Below are positions 41,304 through 54,300 of a stretch of 64,000 bases of DNA, in pieces. Both the position numbers and the translations under genes were made by a program. The stretch is taken from contig RPFO01000213.1 in assembly GCA_009746045.1 (NCBI GenBank), positions 7,619,694 through 7,683,693 of the forward strand, written 5' to 3'. The notes beneath the pieces were generated by a model. It was not told the origin of the DNA. It was given only the letters and a program-made list of their open reading frames with translations, and did no database searches. This stretch comes from Mesostigma viride. Its lineage: Eukaryota > Streptophyta > Mesostigmatophyceae > Mesostigmatales > Mesostigmataceae. How positions within the stretch are numbered: the stretch's first letter is position 1; every line of letters starts with the position of its first letter.

Positions 41304-41760
41304 TGGCCCGCACAGATCAGGTAGACGCATCAGATAGACTAGCTGGAACCAAGCTCGCCCAGCCTGGGCAGTATGTCCTCACCTGGCGTGCCCCAGGCCG
41401 CGCGCGGCAGGGCCGCCACCCGTGGGCTTTTCGACGTGATAGACTCGGCTTGGACATGTGCTACACTAGACGCGACGGGCTCACACCCGCGGGCAGCCTC
41501 CTGGTTTGTCTGTTTTATGGAGGCAGATGGTACGCAAGGATAGATGGCAAGAAGTGATGAAGGAGACCACCCCCAAGTCTGTGGGGGCTCCGCGTGTGAC
41601 CGCGTATGGCATTCATAGCGATTCGGGCCGCGGTGCCCACAACCCTGTAACTAGGACCTAGATAGCTTACACCATCGATTCCATTCCATGTTCCCCTCCC
41701 ACGGAGGACTCACGTGACACAGTCACGTATCTCTTTAATCTATCTAATTAATTAATTAAT

Positions 41761-42799
41761 GTGCACAGCAGCAGCCTGGCGACGTGACCTATGCATGCGG
41801 CCCCACCATTCCTTTCTACGATGCACACGCTGATACGCGTGGCCTAGCTGCCCACTTGCTCAAGGCGGGCAGTTTGAGAGAAGCTAGGGTGCCCAGCTCC
41901 CTCCTTCTGGTTGCCCTATAGTGGTTGAAGGTTTCTTGATTGATACAAACCTGCATGCACGTGACGCAGTACGGCTACGTGCTTTTAGCGCCTAGCTCTG
42001 ACCACACTAGGGATTACGTGTTTGCCAAGGCTCATGCAGGATGCCAATCTTTTTAAAGCCTCGCACCCGCCACGTGTCCGCTGACCTCAGGTCTTATTGC
42101 ACCCACAGTACGTGGATGCCGGGCTCTCCTAGCTCGCGTGAGCTAGTAGTCCTTGATGGCCTGCATGCCTTCTTGGCAGTGAGAGAGGGATGGGTGCATG
42201 TCTCTGCCTTCCTTCTTCATGTGTAGCAACCAGGGCATAAAAGCTCTTTCATTAGATCACTAATTGAGTGTGCATGCTTGATCCATACGTGGCTCCTTGA
42301 TGCAAGAACTCATGGTCACATGTAGAATTCTGTTATGCTTCCACGATGGCCCGGGCTTGTATATATAGTGCTTGCTCAGGGCACGTTGTGGAATCTGGCA
42401 CATATAAGGACCCATCCACCCCATCCCATTCATTTCCCTTAGGGCTTATGCTCACGTGACGCAGTTACGTGTATATCGACGAATTAAGCTGGATTTTTAT
42501 TCTTAGGATCCTCCCATTTGTTGAGGCGACCTCAAGATTTACAAGATCTTGTACTCTGCCCGCAAAAGCCAGAACGACTGGTGACGGGACACCAATAAAT
42601 TCATGGCAATAAAATTCATGGCAAGCTCTACATAACGAGGTCTCGTCTCTTCATAAACCACAAGGTCAAGAAGGCGTAAATGGCTAAACATACACGCAGG
42701 TATCTGACCAATGCCAGAACAGAGGCAGCCTTGACCGGAGCCCATGGTACAAGTTCTATTGACGTCAAGCCTGCACTGGATGTCTTATGAATACATGGC
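41761..42799. other. Intergenic region between the LINE and the metalloprotease 3' end
   Basis: No gene was recognised. The motif CACGTGACGCAG occurs near 41959 and 42452, with a relative at 41712 in the LINE tail; these may be old LINE 3' ends that lost their tails. The 3' UTR of the minus-strand metalloprotease gene must fall in the right part. Confidence 0.4.
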
Positions 42800-45700
42800 C
42801 TAAGCATCCTCAACCGGGCCGTCAGTCTCGTCCATCGAGTCACCGCCCGCGTTGCCTTCCCATTCACGCATCTTCTGCGAGGCGTGCAGGTCCAGCCCCG
42901 ACTGCTTGGCGTCCTGCTGCCACCCGCGAGTCGCACCGAAAAAGCGCGTGTACTTGGCGCAGCCGGCAGCGTCGAGCAGGTGGGACGTCTTGTAGTCGCG
43001 GGGCCTGCCTTGGATCACACCTTCGCCGTTCTTGCTCTTCTTAGCCAGCTGTTTGGGTGTGTGACCATGTGGTTGTGGCCGCAGGTGACAGCAAACACAG
43101 GAGACAAGGATTAGCAATACATGCATAAAAAAGCCCTGGAGCTGCGGCTGAGAGTGGCCACAATGCTGGCATCCAAAAGAGAGTCACGCCCACTTGCGCT
43201 AGAGATTCGTACCAATCATGATGTTCTACTACCATGAGCTTGAGAACTGCATCACTTGACGGTAACATGACCTGATACTACACGAATTCCCACAAATGCC
43301 CCCTGCCTTGTCCAGCTCCCCTGTTCCCTACTGCTATTAAGCGTTTCATTGGCGTGCTATCGCTATTGCTGCAACTTGATCTAGTGCTGACCGCTCACCT
43401 GCGTGACGTTGAAGTTGCTGCGGAAGGTCTGGCCCAGCAAGCCGTGCACGCCCTCCGTCACGCTCATCTTGCTGATCTTGAAGTTGAGCTGTGGGAGCGA
43501 GCGGCCAATGCGAATAGATGGCACCGAAAAGTCGTGGCATAGATGGGTGAGCAGCGACCAGCCAAGGCTGGATGACAGGCATGCACGCTCATGATCAGGC
43601 CACAAGGCTGCAGGACAGGTACGACAGGAAGGGAGCAACCAAACTATAACACGGTCGATGTGAACATCTGCACACAGCACTGCGGTAAAAGAGCCGGTAC
43701 GCCCTGTGCCTGCTTACAGCTTAAGGTCCGCAAGCGAAACGCCGCGACCAGCTGCGTAGGTAGAGCATGCAGATTGCGTGGCGACAACACAACACCACAT
43801 ACCAATGCTTACACTCTATGCATCAGGGCAGGTAAGCACATGGGTGGGTCGTGAGCATCAAACCATACTAAAATGTTTGATCTACTAGTGTTTACACAAA
43901 CTATCTACTAGTGTATGCATGAACTACTGGTGGCGGGCCTGTCGGGCGGCCACTTACGAAGTTGGTGCCGGGTCCCCCCTCTCCCTTCCAGAACGATGCG
44001 CGCACAACCTCCACCTCCATTGCGAGCAGACCAGCGATCTCGACGGTGACGCGCGTCTTGCGACGCATGACCTGGCCACACCCACCAAAGACAGCAGTAC
44101 GGCAAACGTAGTTCAAGCCACCATGTTGTCAAGAGAAAATGTTGTCCAAGCCATTACAGAGTCGCATCATACGTCGTCAGTTGCCAAAGCACCCATTTTT
44201 TAAGCAACTAGTTATCAGTTGCCAGCAACCAACACGACCTCTGACCACCGTTTGCAATAGACCAACACCATCAACAGCAAATGCCTGTCCTTGGCAGCTA
44301 CCAATGCCATGAGTGATTAACAAGAAAAAGAGGCTGGAGGCTGGAGGTTTGTTCGTTAACGAGTTGCCCACGTAGACACAGGAATTGTCCTTTCCAGGCT
44401 GCGCCCCCCCCTGCGGAAGCTTCACTATCAAAACAAAGCATGCCTAAGGTCACTCATGTTCAGAAAAAAACATTTCCTTTCCTTGGAAAACAGTACGGAG
44501 AAACAGCTGGCCACACAGCTGCAACCAACTGAATGACAGATGAACCCGTCAACCTCCTTGTTCTCCCGCCAGCTCACCACATGCCTGGTTGCCCCCTTGC
44601 CCTGCAAGGCACCCTCAACTAACTGTCTACTTTCACAGGCACCTTAGCATGCTGGCAGGACGAACGCAGATCGAGGAATGGTCTACCTCGCAACATCGAC
44701 CAAAACAGCGGGAATCCCGCTGACCAGGCGTTGTGGAGGAATCCCACTGCTAGGCCTAAAACTTTGGAATCCCCACCCTCTATGATAACGGGTCGCGCAC
44801 ACGAAGCCTGAGCTAGTGGGCAGGCTGAAAGAGGAGCCACGCACCGTTAGCCCGTGCCAGCGCGCCATGGTGGAAGATTTCTTGTCCGCGCCGCCTGCCA
44901 TGGTCTTGCCGTTGACCACCACAGTGCCGTGGGCGGCCGTGAAGGGCGTGCCCTCGGGCGAGACGGCGTCGATGGTGATGTTGTAGTAGGGCCAGTACAT
45001 GATGGAGAGAGAACGGATCCAGGTGGCGGTGCGGGCAGGCGCGGGGGCCGAGGAGGACGAGTGCGGGTGCGCGACGCCGATCATGCGCATGTTCACGTGG
45101 AGGATCTCGTCTGAGATGAGGCAGTAGGTCGACTCGGGCTCGCCCATGAAGTCAAACTTGAGGCCGTTACCTGTGCGGCGACGCGGGGGAAGCATGCGCG
45201 AGGCAGCCACGGCACCGCCGCAAAGGTCAGAGGCATAAAATATTAACTTTAGAGGAGGTCATTGTTGGCTATGGGATGCTCGAAGATTGGCCCATAGGGG
45301 ACAGCGGAGCAGCTGGGCTGTTTGCTTCATGTGCGGCCGTGGGGCACTGGACGGATCGGGCAGCGATGAGAAGGGAAACGCCAGAACTCCACACGAGAAA
45401 GGTTTCCATGTGCACAAAAGGGGCCAGCAGGAGCCAGCAGGAGCAGGTGTTGTGCGTGGGGCCGGTGAGCGCGGCTCTTTGTTTGTGAGGAGCTCACGTC
45501 CGCAAGGGCCCTGAATGAGCAGCTACAAGACTGCGGTGTTTGTAAATGCCGCAAGAGGTTGGCCTGCTGAGGGTGTCCAGGACTACGTAGGGAACACTGG
45601 CGGAGGGGCACAAAACCAAGCTACACATTCCATGAATTGGCCAGGTGCCACGCTAGGGGGAATATGGACTTGGACCATACTTAAGGCTCTTGATGATCCT

Positions 45701-48700
45701 GGGACGTCTGCGCAGAGAGACATGCATGTGAAGAGGGTAAGGGCCGTGGCAGGGTGGGTTGGGCAGGGTCGCATGCTCACACCGCTCTTCTTCCATGGGC
45801 CAGGGAGGGCGGCGGCTCACCGGCCACAAAGTGGGGGTCACTCTTGGCTCCCACGGGTTCGTCCCCCATGATGATGATGACGGGGTCTGGCGCAGGGGGT
45901 GCGCCGATCACCGCCGCAGGGATGGAACGGTTGGTTGCCGGTCACAAAAGGGAGGAAAGGAGAAAGGCAGACAATAGCAACACAATCAGTGGCGGGTTAT
46001 CGCAAGATCCACAACGCGAAGCTCGTTGGACAACACGCCACGTCAGCCAGGGATAAGCAAACGAACAAACAAACAATCAAACAGAGAGCACCGATAAACG
46101 GCCAGCGGTAAGGAACCGAGCCCAGAGTCTCCAGGTCACCTTGGCATAGGCAACGGTCGCCAGAATCATCCTTGCTTCATGCACAGATGCACAGCGCAGC
46201 CTGGAGCAACCTCTTGATGTCGGAAGTATTAATTATTATTCATCTCTGTTTGCCCAGACGGTGTGTCTCCCTGCATGTCACAGTCAGCTCCCTCCAATCA
46301 ATCCCCCTCCTGTCCCCCCCCCCCTTTCCTCCCCTCCCCCCCCCTCCCCTTTTGTTTTCCTTGCAGTCTGCTCTCCACTCCACGGCGGCTGTTCCCCGGA
46401 CACACAGGCTATGTGAGAGCCATCACAAGGGCCTTAGACTGCTAATGACTCTGTTACCTTCGAGATCGTAATGTCTGGCTTCAGTGCACAGATGCCTCCG
46501 ATAAGATTGGCAGCAGCCAAATGGTTGGTGGCCGCCAGATGTCCAAGCCACGGTGCCCTACCCGATTGCATTCCGTTTGTTCTATTTTCGTTTCCCGTAC
46601 CTGTGTCTTCGGGGAAGGTGGCCGTGGCGAGCTCTCCGCTCTCCACCACCTGCACACGTCAGAGTGGTTGGGGGGCCATGGGACGCAGTGCACACGCCAT
46701 GCCAGTGGCGGCAACAGGGGCATGATGAGCACAGCGACACGACGCCCCGGGTTAGGGGGAAGGCCAGGAGCGTGGGATGCACGTCACGCCAGTGGGGCCG
46801 GCATAGGGCACAACACATGCCGCATTTGTGCACCACGTGTGGCCTGGAAGAAGGGATTAGGGTGGGACCAGTCGCTAGGGGCATCACACACAATTTGTAT
46901 CTGGCACATTACAGGCATATGGGCCGCGGGAAAGGGTCGCGGTACTGTGAACGCAAGCTTTACGAACTGAAATTAGTATGCTACTAATACATACTTGGCT
47001 TTTCTTGGACGTTTGCTCCATTCATTTCGTTCATGACTCAACAAACGCGGATAAGATAACAGCCGGCTTGAGCTACCATGGTCCGGATTCTTCCAGATTT
47101 CTGGCCTGCGCTGCCTCTCTCTTTGATTTACTACTAACATGTACCCGCGTGTGTACGTGCCCATTTGCCCGTGCGCCCGCGTGGCTTTGAAGATCGCTCT
47201 GGGACGCGCGCGGGCCAACAACCGGCACAGGGTCTCTGGCCAACTCGACCAGACATCCGTGAGACTGTCATATACCTTGTGGCACTATGCTCACCCTAGA
47301 CTGTAAGAAGTTGCCAGTCCCTTCAATGTGTGAAGTCCTTGTAGTGCCCTGCTTAAGTCTACTACCAACTGCAATCCCTTTTGTCTGACTGAAAGGGCAG
47401 TTGTGGATGAGGTGGTGGCAGCTGCGCGCCCAGTGCCACGCCACCCGCTTCCGTTGCAAAAGCTTGCCGAGCCCACCCAAAGGGTCACAGTCCATGCATG
47501 ACAGTCAAAGAACCTGCAGGTATCCCCAGGAACCGCCGTAGCTTGCTCGCCACCTCTAGTAGGGCAAGCCTGCAAGCGTCACTCACCTGCCGGATGAGGC
47601 CCATGTCGGCCTGCGCCTCCGCGGCCTCCGGCGCGTACACCTGCACGAGCACACGGTAGCGCTGCGCACACGCCAAGCATGGACGCCAAGCATGTGTGTG
47701 TATGTATGTGTGTATGAGTGCGCGCGTGCGTGTGTCGGGGGTGGGGTGGGGTTGGGGTTGGGGTGGGAAAGGTAAGCGGCAATACAACAGGCAGCACAAA
47801 ACGCGCACAAGCAGCAAGGGGGGGGGGGGGGGGGAGCAGAAGCGGCAACATGCTGAGCGACACGCAATACATGCAGCGGCAAAACACGCACAAAGCCAGC
47901 AGCACGCAGCAAGCAACCAGGGCAGCCCGATTGCGCAAGGTAAGCAGATCCCATCAGGCGGTGGGATGGCGCCTTGGCAGTTGGGGTTTGGGAGGGCCAA
48001 CGAGCCGAAGCCAACAGCAGGCGCTTCTTGTGTTATACTTTACAGGATCCGCGCATACGTCAGGTCTTCAATCAAGGCGTTCAACCATCCAGATACCAAC
48101 CACCCCATACTCGATAAAGTGTACTATACCACCATATTATCTTTAGCTAAGCGCTTGTGAGGAGTAGAGCGCAAAAAGAGCAGAGCACAAGGAGTAGAGT
48201 ACACAAAGCGCAGAGCACAAAGAGCAAAGTACCCAAAGAGCAGAGCACAAAGAGTAGAGTACACAAACAGCAGAGCACAAAGAGTAGAGTACACAAAGAG
48301 CAGAGCACAAAGGCTAGTGTACACAAACAGCAGAGCACAAAGAGAAGAGTACACAAAGAGCAGAGCACAAAGAGTAGAGTACACAAAGAGCAGAGCACAA
48401 AGAGAAGAGTACACAAAGAGCAGATCACAAAGAGTAGAGTACACAAAGAGCATAGCACAAATAGTAGAGTACACAAAGAGCAGAGCACAAAGAGTAGAGC
48501 GCAAAAAGAGCAGAGCACAAAGAGTAGAGTACACAAAGAGTACAGCGGGGGCGGGCCGCACGGAGCAGTACGACGGAACGCGCCGCGCATCCCAGCGGCA
48601 CGGGTGCACACAGGGCAGCAAGAGCGGCGAATGTCACGGTAAAGGGCGAGAAACCGACATGCACTCCTGGCACATGCCTCTATCGTGCCCCATGGTCACC

Positions 48701-51335
48701 TCGGTCTCACCCCCATGGTCACGTGCCTTGCCACCTTGATCGCGCCCCATGGTGGCCCCCCAACCCTGCCCCCCCGGCTGCCGACCTTGGTACTGCACCC
48801 ATGATGATAGGGGCATACTCAAGATGAACTCGAGCCAACCCGAGGCCAACCCGAGAACTGAATCCGTGGTCTCTTGCCCCCCATGGAACCACCCTGCCCC
48901 TGCCCCTCTCCCTCTATCTTTCCTATTGGCTTCTCTTCCCCCCCCCCCCCCCGCCCCCCCCCTCATTCTGCCCCAGTGGACGGCCCCAGTCCTTACCCCT
49001 GCTGGCCGCCCTTGCCTCCCCACTCCCTCTCTCTCCCCAAAGCAACCACTTTTGCCCATGACATCCCAGCACAAAACAGTGGACGGATGCATCACCCATG
49101 AATCGGCCCACAAGTCGGATTCCTTGCCCTTGCGCGTGGTTGGGTTCCTACGCTATCGCGCTGCGTCGCCGTGGCCCACGCACCTGCACGCCCACGCCTG
49201 GCACGTGCGCGACTTGCGAGACCTTGACGGCGCAGCCCTTGAAGTCGCCCAGCCCGGTGAGCGCGATCACCTGCTGCTCCAACAGGTGCAGGTCCGCGCT
49301 GGCTAGCTCGCGCCGCGCCACGATGGTCATGGCCTGCTCCGCCGCCACCGTGCCAGCCAGCAGCGCGGAGCAGCGGCGCACCCGCATCGAGCAGCGGCCC
49401 ACGTTGCCTGCCGCGTCAAGTGCCGAGAAGACCACCTGGCGGACGGCACGGCCAGAATAGGAACATAGGCACATGCGTGCGCGTGTCAAGACCAGAAGAG
49501 AACAGACCCACCCACACGTCGTGGCCGTAATGAAAACACGTGCTCTACTTAAAACGGTGAGGTATTCTTGAGGAATAGCCACAGATTCATTTGACGACCA
49601 GTTTTTATCGAGGTCCCCCTTTTTTTTTGTAGGGGCTGGTGATGCCACGGCAACAAGAAAAAATGCACACAACCACAAGCTGGGCAGGTGAAGGGGACCA
49701 GAGCACTAAGCGGGGCCAGAACCAACATAGACACACGCACGCATCAATCGTGTCGCTTCCGATGGATACATCCGCCACATGCGCGGGCAGGGGAGGGAGG
49801 GCCGGAGGGGGGTGGATTGATCTGTCAGAGATAACCACAGAACTGCGCATAGTGTGCTATGATGAGTGTAACGGGGAGAAACCATTTTGAGCTTTATAAT
49901 TGAGATGCGCAGCGAGCGGCATGCGTCAACTGACAAGGATACGTGGCGCCCACATGGAGATGGGGCGGATGGGGCACACAAATATTAATTTGGGTACACC
50001 AATAGGGAATAAGTTAAATATGTTAGCACACCAATAAGGCATGCCCGCACACCACAAAGTGGACAGGGCTGTGACACAGCATGCACATATTCCCCTCCTT
50101 TCCCCCTCCCCCATTCCACTCTCCCCCTCCCCTATGCCCCCACCCCATTTCCCTCTTCCCCCTCCCCCTCCTTCCTGAGTTTCTCCCTCCCCTGCCCCCC
50201 CCCCCCCCCCCAACATACCAGCGTGACGCCCGGAGCAAACACAGAGCCGCTGGGGGGCGCCCCCGGCTGGGTGATGGCGGGAAAAGACCCTCCGCAGTTG
50301 TCGGTGGCGGTCGGCAGGTTGTACATCACCGGCTCGTCCTCGCCCACCTCCATGTCCGCTGGAGGATGGGGGAAAAGTCACGTGGGCCATGGCACGTGCC
50401 ATCACATGAACAAGGACACGTGTTTTCATGTGGCCAGTGGCAGCAGGCGGATGCGTGAGGGGGTGGGGAACGCAGGCGTGTGCGGGAGATAGGGGCACGC
50501 AGAGGGGCAGGCCAAGTTGCAGGAAAAGGGGCAGACACCGGGGCAGGCCAACAGGCAGGCCGACGGGCAGGCCAAGGGGCAGACAACGGGGTGGGCCAAG
50601 GGGCAGGCCAAGGGGCAGACAACGGGGTGGGCCAAGGGGCAGGCCAAGGGGCAGGCCAAGGGGCAGGCCAAGGGGCAGGCCAAGGGGCAGGCCAAGGGGC
50701 AGACAACGGGGCAGGCCAAGGGGCAGGCGAAGGGCTGGCCAAAGGGACGAGTGGGATAGGGGCATGGGAGCTGTGTAGAGCCCGCGGGAGAGAGGAAACG
50801 AAAAAAAGGATATCGCAACAGCCAGCTGGCTGGCAGAACAGGCGGCACCCTCGCTTGCAAAGGAGGTAGGCGGGCCAAGGAGGATAAGGCGGCAGTCGTA
50901 CCACATTCGGAACAGTTGGTTGCGGGGGAATCGGGGGTTTCCAAGGGCAGGTCCACCACTCCATGCCCGACGTGACAACATCACATCTTTGCTCCGCCCA
51001 TGACACCCATGCCCATGCCTTAGCCCCCTGCAATATCCCGGTCCTGGGCGCTGGGCGAAGAAAGGAGAAGCTGAATCAAGAAAACAAGGCACGCGTCATC
51101 CCCTAAGACCTTACCTGGGTAGGCGCTTCTTACCTGGGCATGCAAGCATGGGTAGCTCCTGGTTCAATGTCTCGGGGCAGTCAGGAAGAGAGGGGGAAAA
51201 AATGAAATGACTAAATCCAGCCTTCGCTCCACCTGATGCAGCTATGCCCATGCGCCCCCCCCCCCCCCCCCCCCCTACCTGGGCAGGGGGAGAAAGGGAC
51301 AAGCATGAACACAGAAACGGGGGTAGGACGCACCG

Positions 51336-51366
<31 letters not shown>

Positions 51367-54300
51367 TGGGCAGGTCAGCACGGGTGGCTCCTGGTCGACC
51401 ACCACCACGGGGATGGTGCACTCAGCCACGTTGCGTGTGAACTGGTCGGCCGCACGGTAGCGCACCAGCGTGACGCCCACGGGGAAGTCGGAGCCGCTCG
51501 GGCCACCCAGCACGCGCTCAATGTCCACGGGGCCGCCGCAGTTGTCCACCGCGGTGGCCTGGGGGAGGAAACACGAGCGAACAAGGCAAGGGGTGTGGTG
51601 GGCGCAACATTTTCACAATCAGGGGTTGCCTTGCGCAGCCGTAGTGGTGATGGGTGGTGGCGCGTGGTAGTGGGTGGTTGTGATGGCATCAACGAGTGCA
51701 CCCATGCGTTGTCAGGATCCAAGGGCCTTGGACCGCAGACTGGATGGAAGGGCACGGTTACGTACTGAGGTGGCCTGGGGGGTGTGACGGGTGGTGGTGG
51801 CATCAAAGGCATACGTGCATGGTTTGTCAAGGTGAAGGCGTCTGGCTATGGACCGCGTTGGCCTGGGGTAGGAAGCCAGTATCCAGCCAATGGTGCAGGC
51901 AATGATCAAGGCAAGGGGGCCAGCAAGAATCGAGGCATGTTCACACAGCATCAAGGTAGGACAAGGTTGTTATTGACAACGGGGGCAGGGGGGTGGTGGC
52001 ATTGATGGCAAAGCACCGATAGAAAGGTGCTCCTAGTGACTGCGGTAACGCTTGAAAGGGCCGGCCGCGTCGAGGCGATGGCTGGTCAGGACAAGACAGC
52101 AGGTACCTCCGTGTGGCCGTGCGAGATGGGGCGTAATGGTGCGAGCGGGAAGCAAGGGCATGCAGAACCATGGGAGAAGGCGCGCGTTGGCGTGTGCATG
52201 GGCGCTCGCGCACAAGGGGTGGAAGCACGCGTTGGCAGGGGCATGGGTGCTTGCGGACAAGGGTTTGAGTGTGCCAGCGGATGGGTGTAATACATAATGA
52301 TAGTGTGCTATAATAATTAGATAATTGATAAATGATGAGATAAGAATAATTAGACAGAATTAGGTTGAATAGTTGGATTAGATCAATTAGATCATTGTAT
52401 ATATGCGTCCATGAATCCGCTCTTCCAACAAGCAGTTTACAATACTAGATGGCAGCTAACAATTGGTGGCAGGTCCGCCTATCGTGCATGACTCACATTC
52501 TCCCACGACACGCCGGCGACGCACTCGCCCGGTCGCGCCACGCGGGTGCCCGCCACGGTCGGGCAGAAGAGGATGGGCGGCTCGTAGTCCTCGTACAGCA
52601 CCACGGGCGTGGTGGCCACCCCGCGGGCAAGCCCTTGGTCGCTGCAAGAGAACTCAAAGTCGTACTTGGCCCTGCGGCGCAAAGTGGCAAGTGAAGGGAG
52701 GGGAGGAGGGGTGGTGGTGGTGGCGTTTGGGGTGGATGTCAGTCCGAAGATTTATCAGCCAAACAGAAGCTTCAGGGCTTGTTGGTCTGTGTGGCGTGCT
52801 TGTTGGATGATGGGATGTGTGTTTGCGTGTGCAAGTCTGTGTGTGTGTGTGTGCGTGTGTGTGTATGTGTGTTTATGTGTGTGTATGTGTGTGTTTGTGT
52901 GTGTGTGTGTGTAGTGGTGGCGTTGGTGGGTGGGTGGGTGGGTGGGTGGGTGGGTGGGTGGGTGGGTGGGTGGGTGGGTCAAGCAAACTGGCTGGTGTTG
53001 GTAAAGTCATTCACGCCTTACGTTGGGTTCGAGGTTTTCGAGGGGTCAACCCAACTTAAGGCGTGAATGGCCTCACTGAAGTGCACAAGTTTGAACTAAA
53101 GATACTAAATAAAATATTATGAGCTCCTTTGAACTTAGAATACCGAAATCGCGACCCAACTTAAGGCGTGAATAGAATACGCGACCCAACTTAAGGCGTG
53201 AACACAACATAAGCCAAACCAACTTAAGGCGTGAATGACTCTAGGTGCGGCATGGGAGCAGCACAACCCGCGTGGCTAGGTAATGGAATGCATGTAAGAG
53301 CGCTTTAACAGGCTTCAATACATCTGCCATGCTCGGCACGTCTCAAAGGGTAGCGTATATCCCAAGTTTGGAAGCAATCAGGGCACAGGTTACCATCTCC
53401 TAGCAACCAGACTGGTGGGGTGTGTGGGTGGGGGGTTCACTCTAGCAACCAGGTTGTGACCACGCACACCGTTGGAACGAGAACGGGCGCCCAACCGAGA
53501 CAGAAACATCAACACGTGATGCCACCATAGCATCCACAATTCAGTTACACGCTACTATTGCTATGCACACGCACCTGCACTTGACAAGCATGCTATCCTA
53601 CGCTACCACAAACACGGCACGGCGGCTGCTTGGGTGCTCATCAAATGCACCCACCTGCAGTTGACAAGTGGCACGAGGTGCTGTGAGATCTGCCGGATGG
53701 TCTGCGTGCTGATGGCCAGCTCCTTGCCGGCGCCGCTGTAGTAGGCAAAGCCAGTCCCGTTCTTGTTGACCACCCACTGGCACGCCCAGTCGGGCACAGT
53801 CACGTCCTCCACGTCGTCCGCAGTGCCCAGCAGCATCAGGCGCGAGGGCACGATCTTGGTCATGTTGCTCTGTGGGTCGTATAGAGGCAGGAGGGCAGAT
53901 GTGGGGAAGGGGCAAAAATAGAACAAGCAGTGTGTGGGGCAACAAACTTGGTCACGTTCTGTGGGGCAATGATCTTGGTCATGTGGCTCTCCAACCCAGG
54001 GTGACAGCGGGTAAGGGGCTGGTGAGCATGGGGCCAGAGCAAACGTCACATGAACCGCATGTGTGAGGCATGACGTTGGCCGAGGTCGCTCGGTGGGACG
54101 TGGGGCACAAGGGGAGGAACATAGGCAGGGGGATCGAGAAGAAATAGCACCAACAGCGTGCATGAGGATGACACTTTGGTCATGTCGCACCAACAGCGTG
54201 CATGAGGATGACACGTTGGCCATGTCGCACCAACAGCGTGCATGAGGATGACACTTTGGTCATGTCGCACCAACAGCGTGCATGAGGATGACACTTTGGT

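Larger units (their letters stand above)
36188..41760 (+). mobile_element. Degenerate L1-type LINE with ORF1, endonuclease and reverse transcriptase
   Basis: The order is ORF1 (about 36480-37230), APE-type endonuclease (38062-38760), reverse transcriptase (about 39990-40960), a C-terminal segment, a 3' UTR and an AATT tail (about 41740-41760). Multiple frameshifts and stops break every part. The tail is preceded by the hairpin CCTCC-CAC-GGAGG and a second stem ACGTGAC-aca-GTCACGT. An opposite-strand LINE tail is inserted between ORF1 and the endonuclease. The exact 5' end is unclear. Confidence 0.8.

Noticed and set aside
48124-48642. Hydrophobic Leu-Cys-Tyr-rich ORF resembling a membrane protein
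   Set aside because: Generated by the 30-bp intronic minisatellite on the minus strand.
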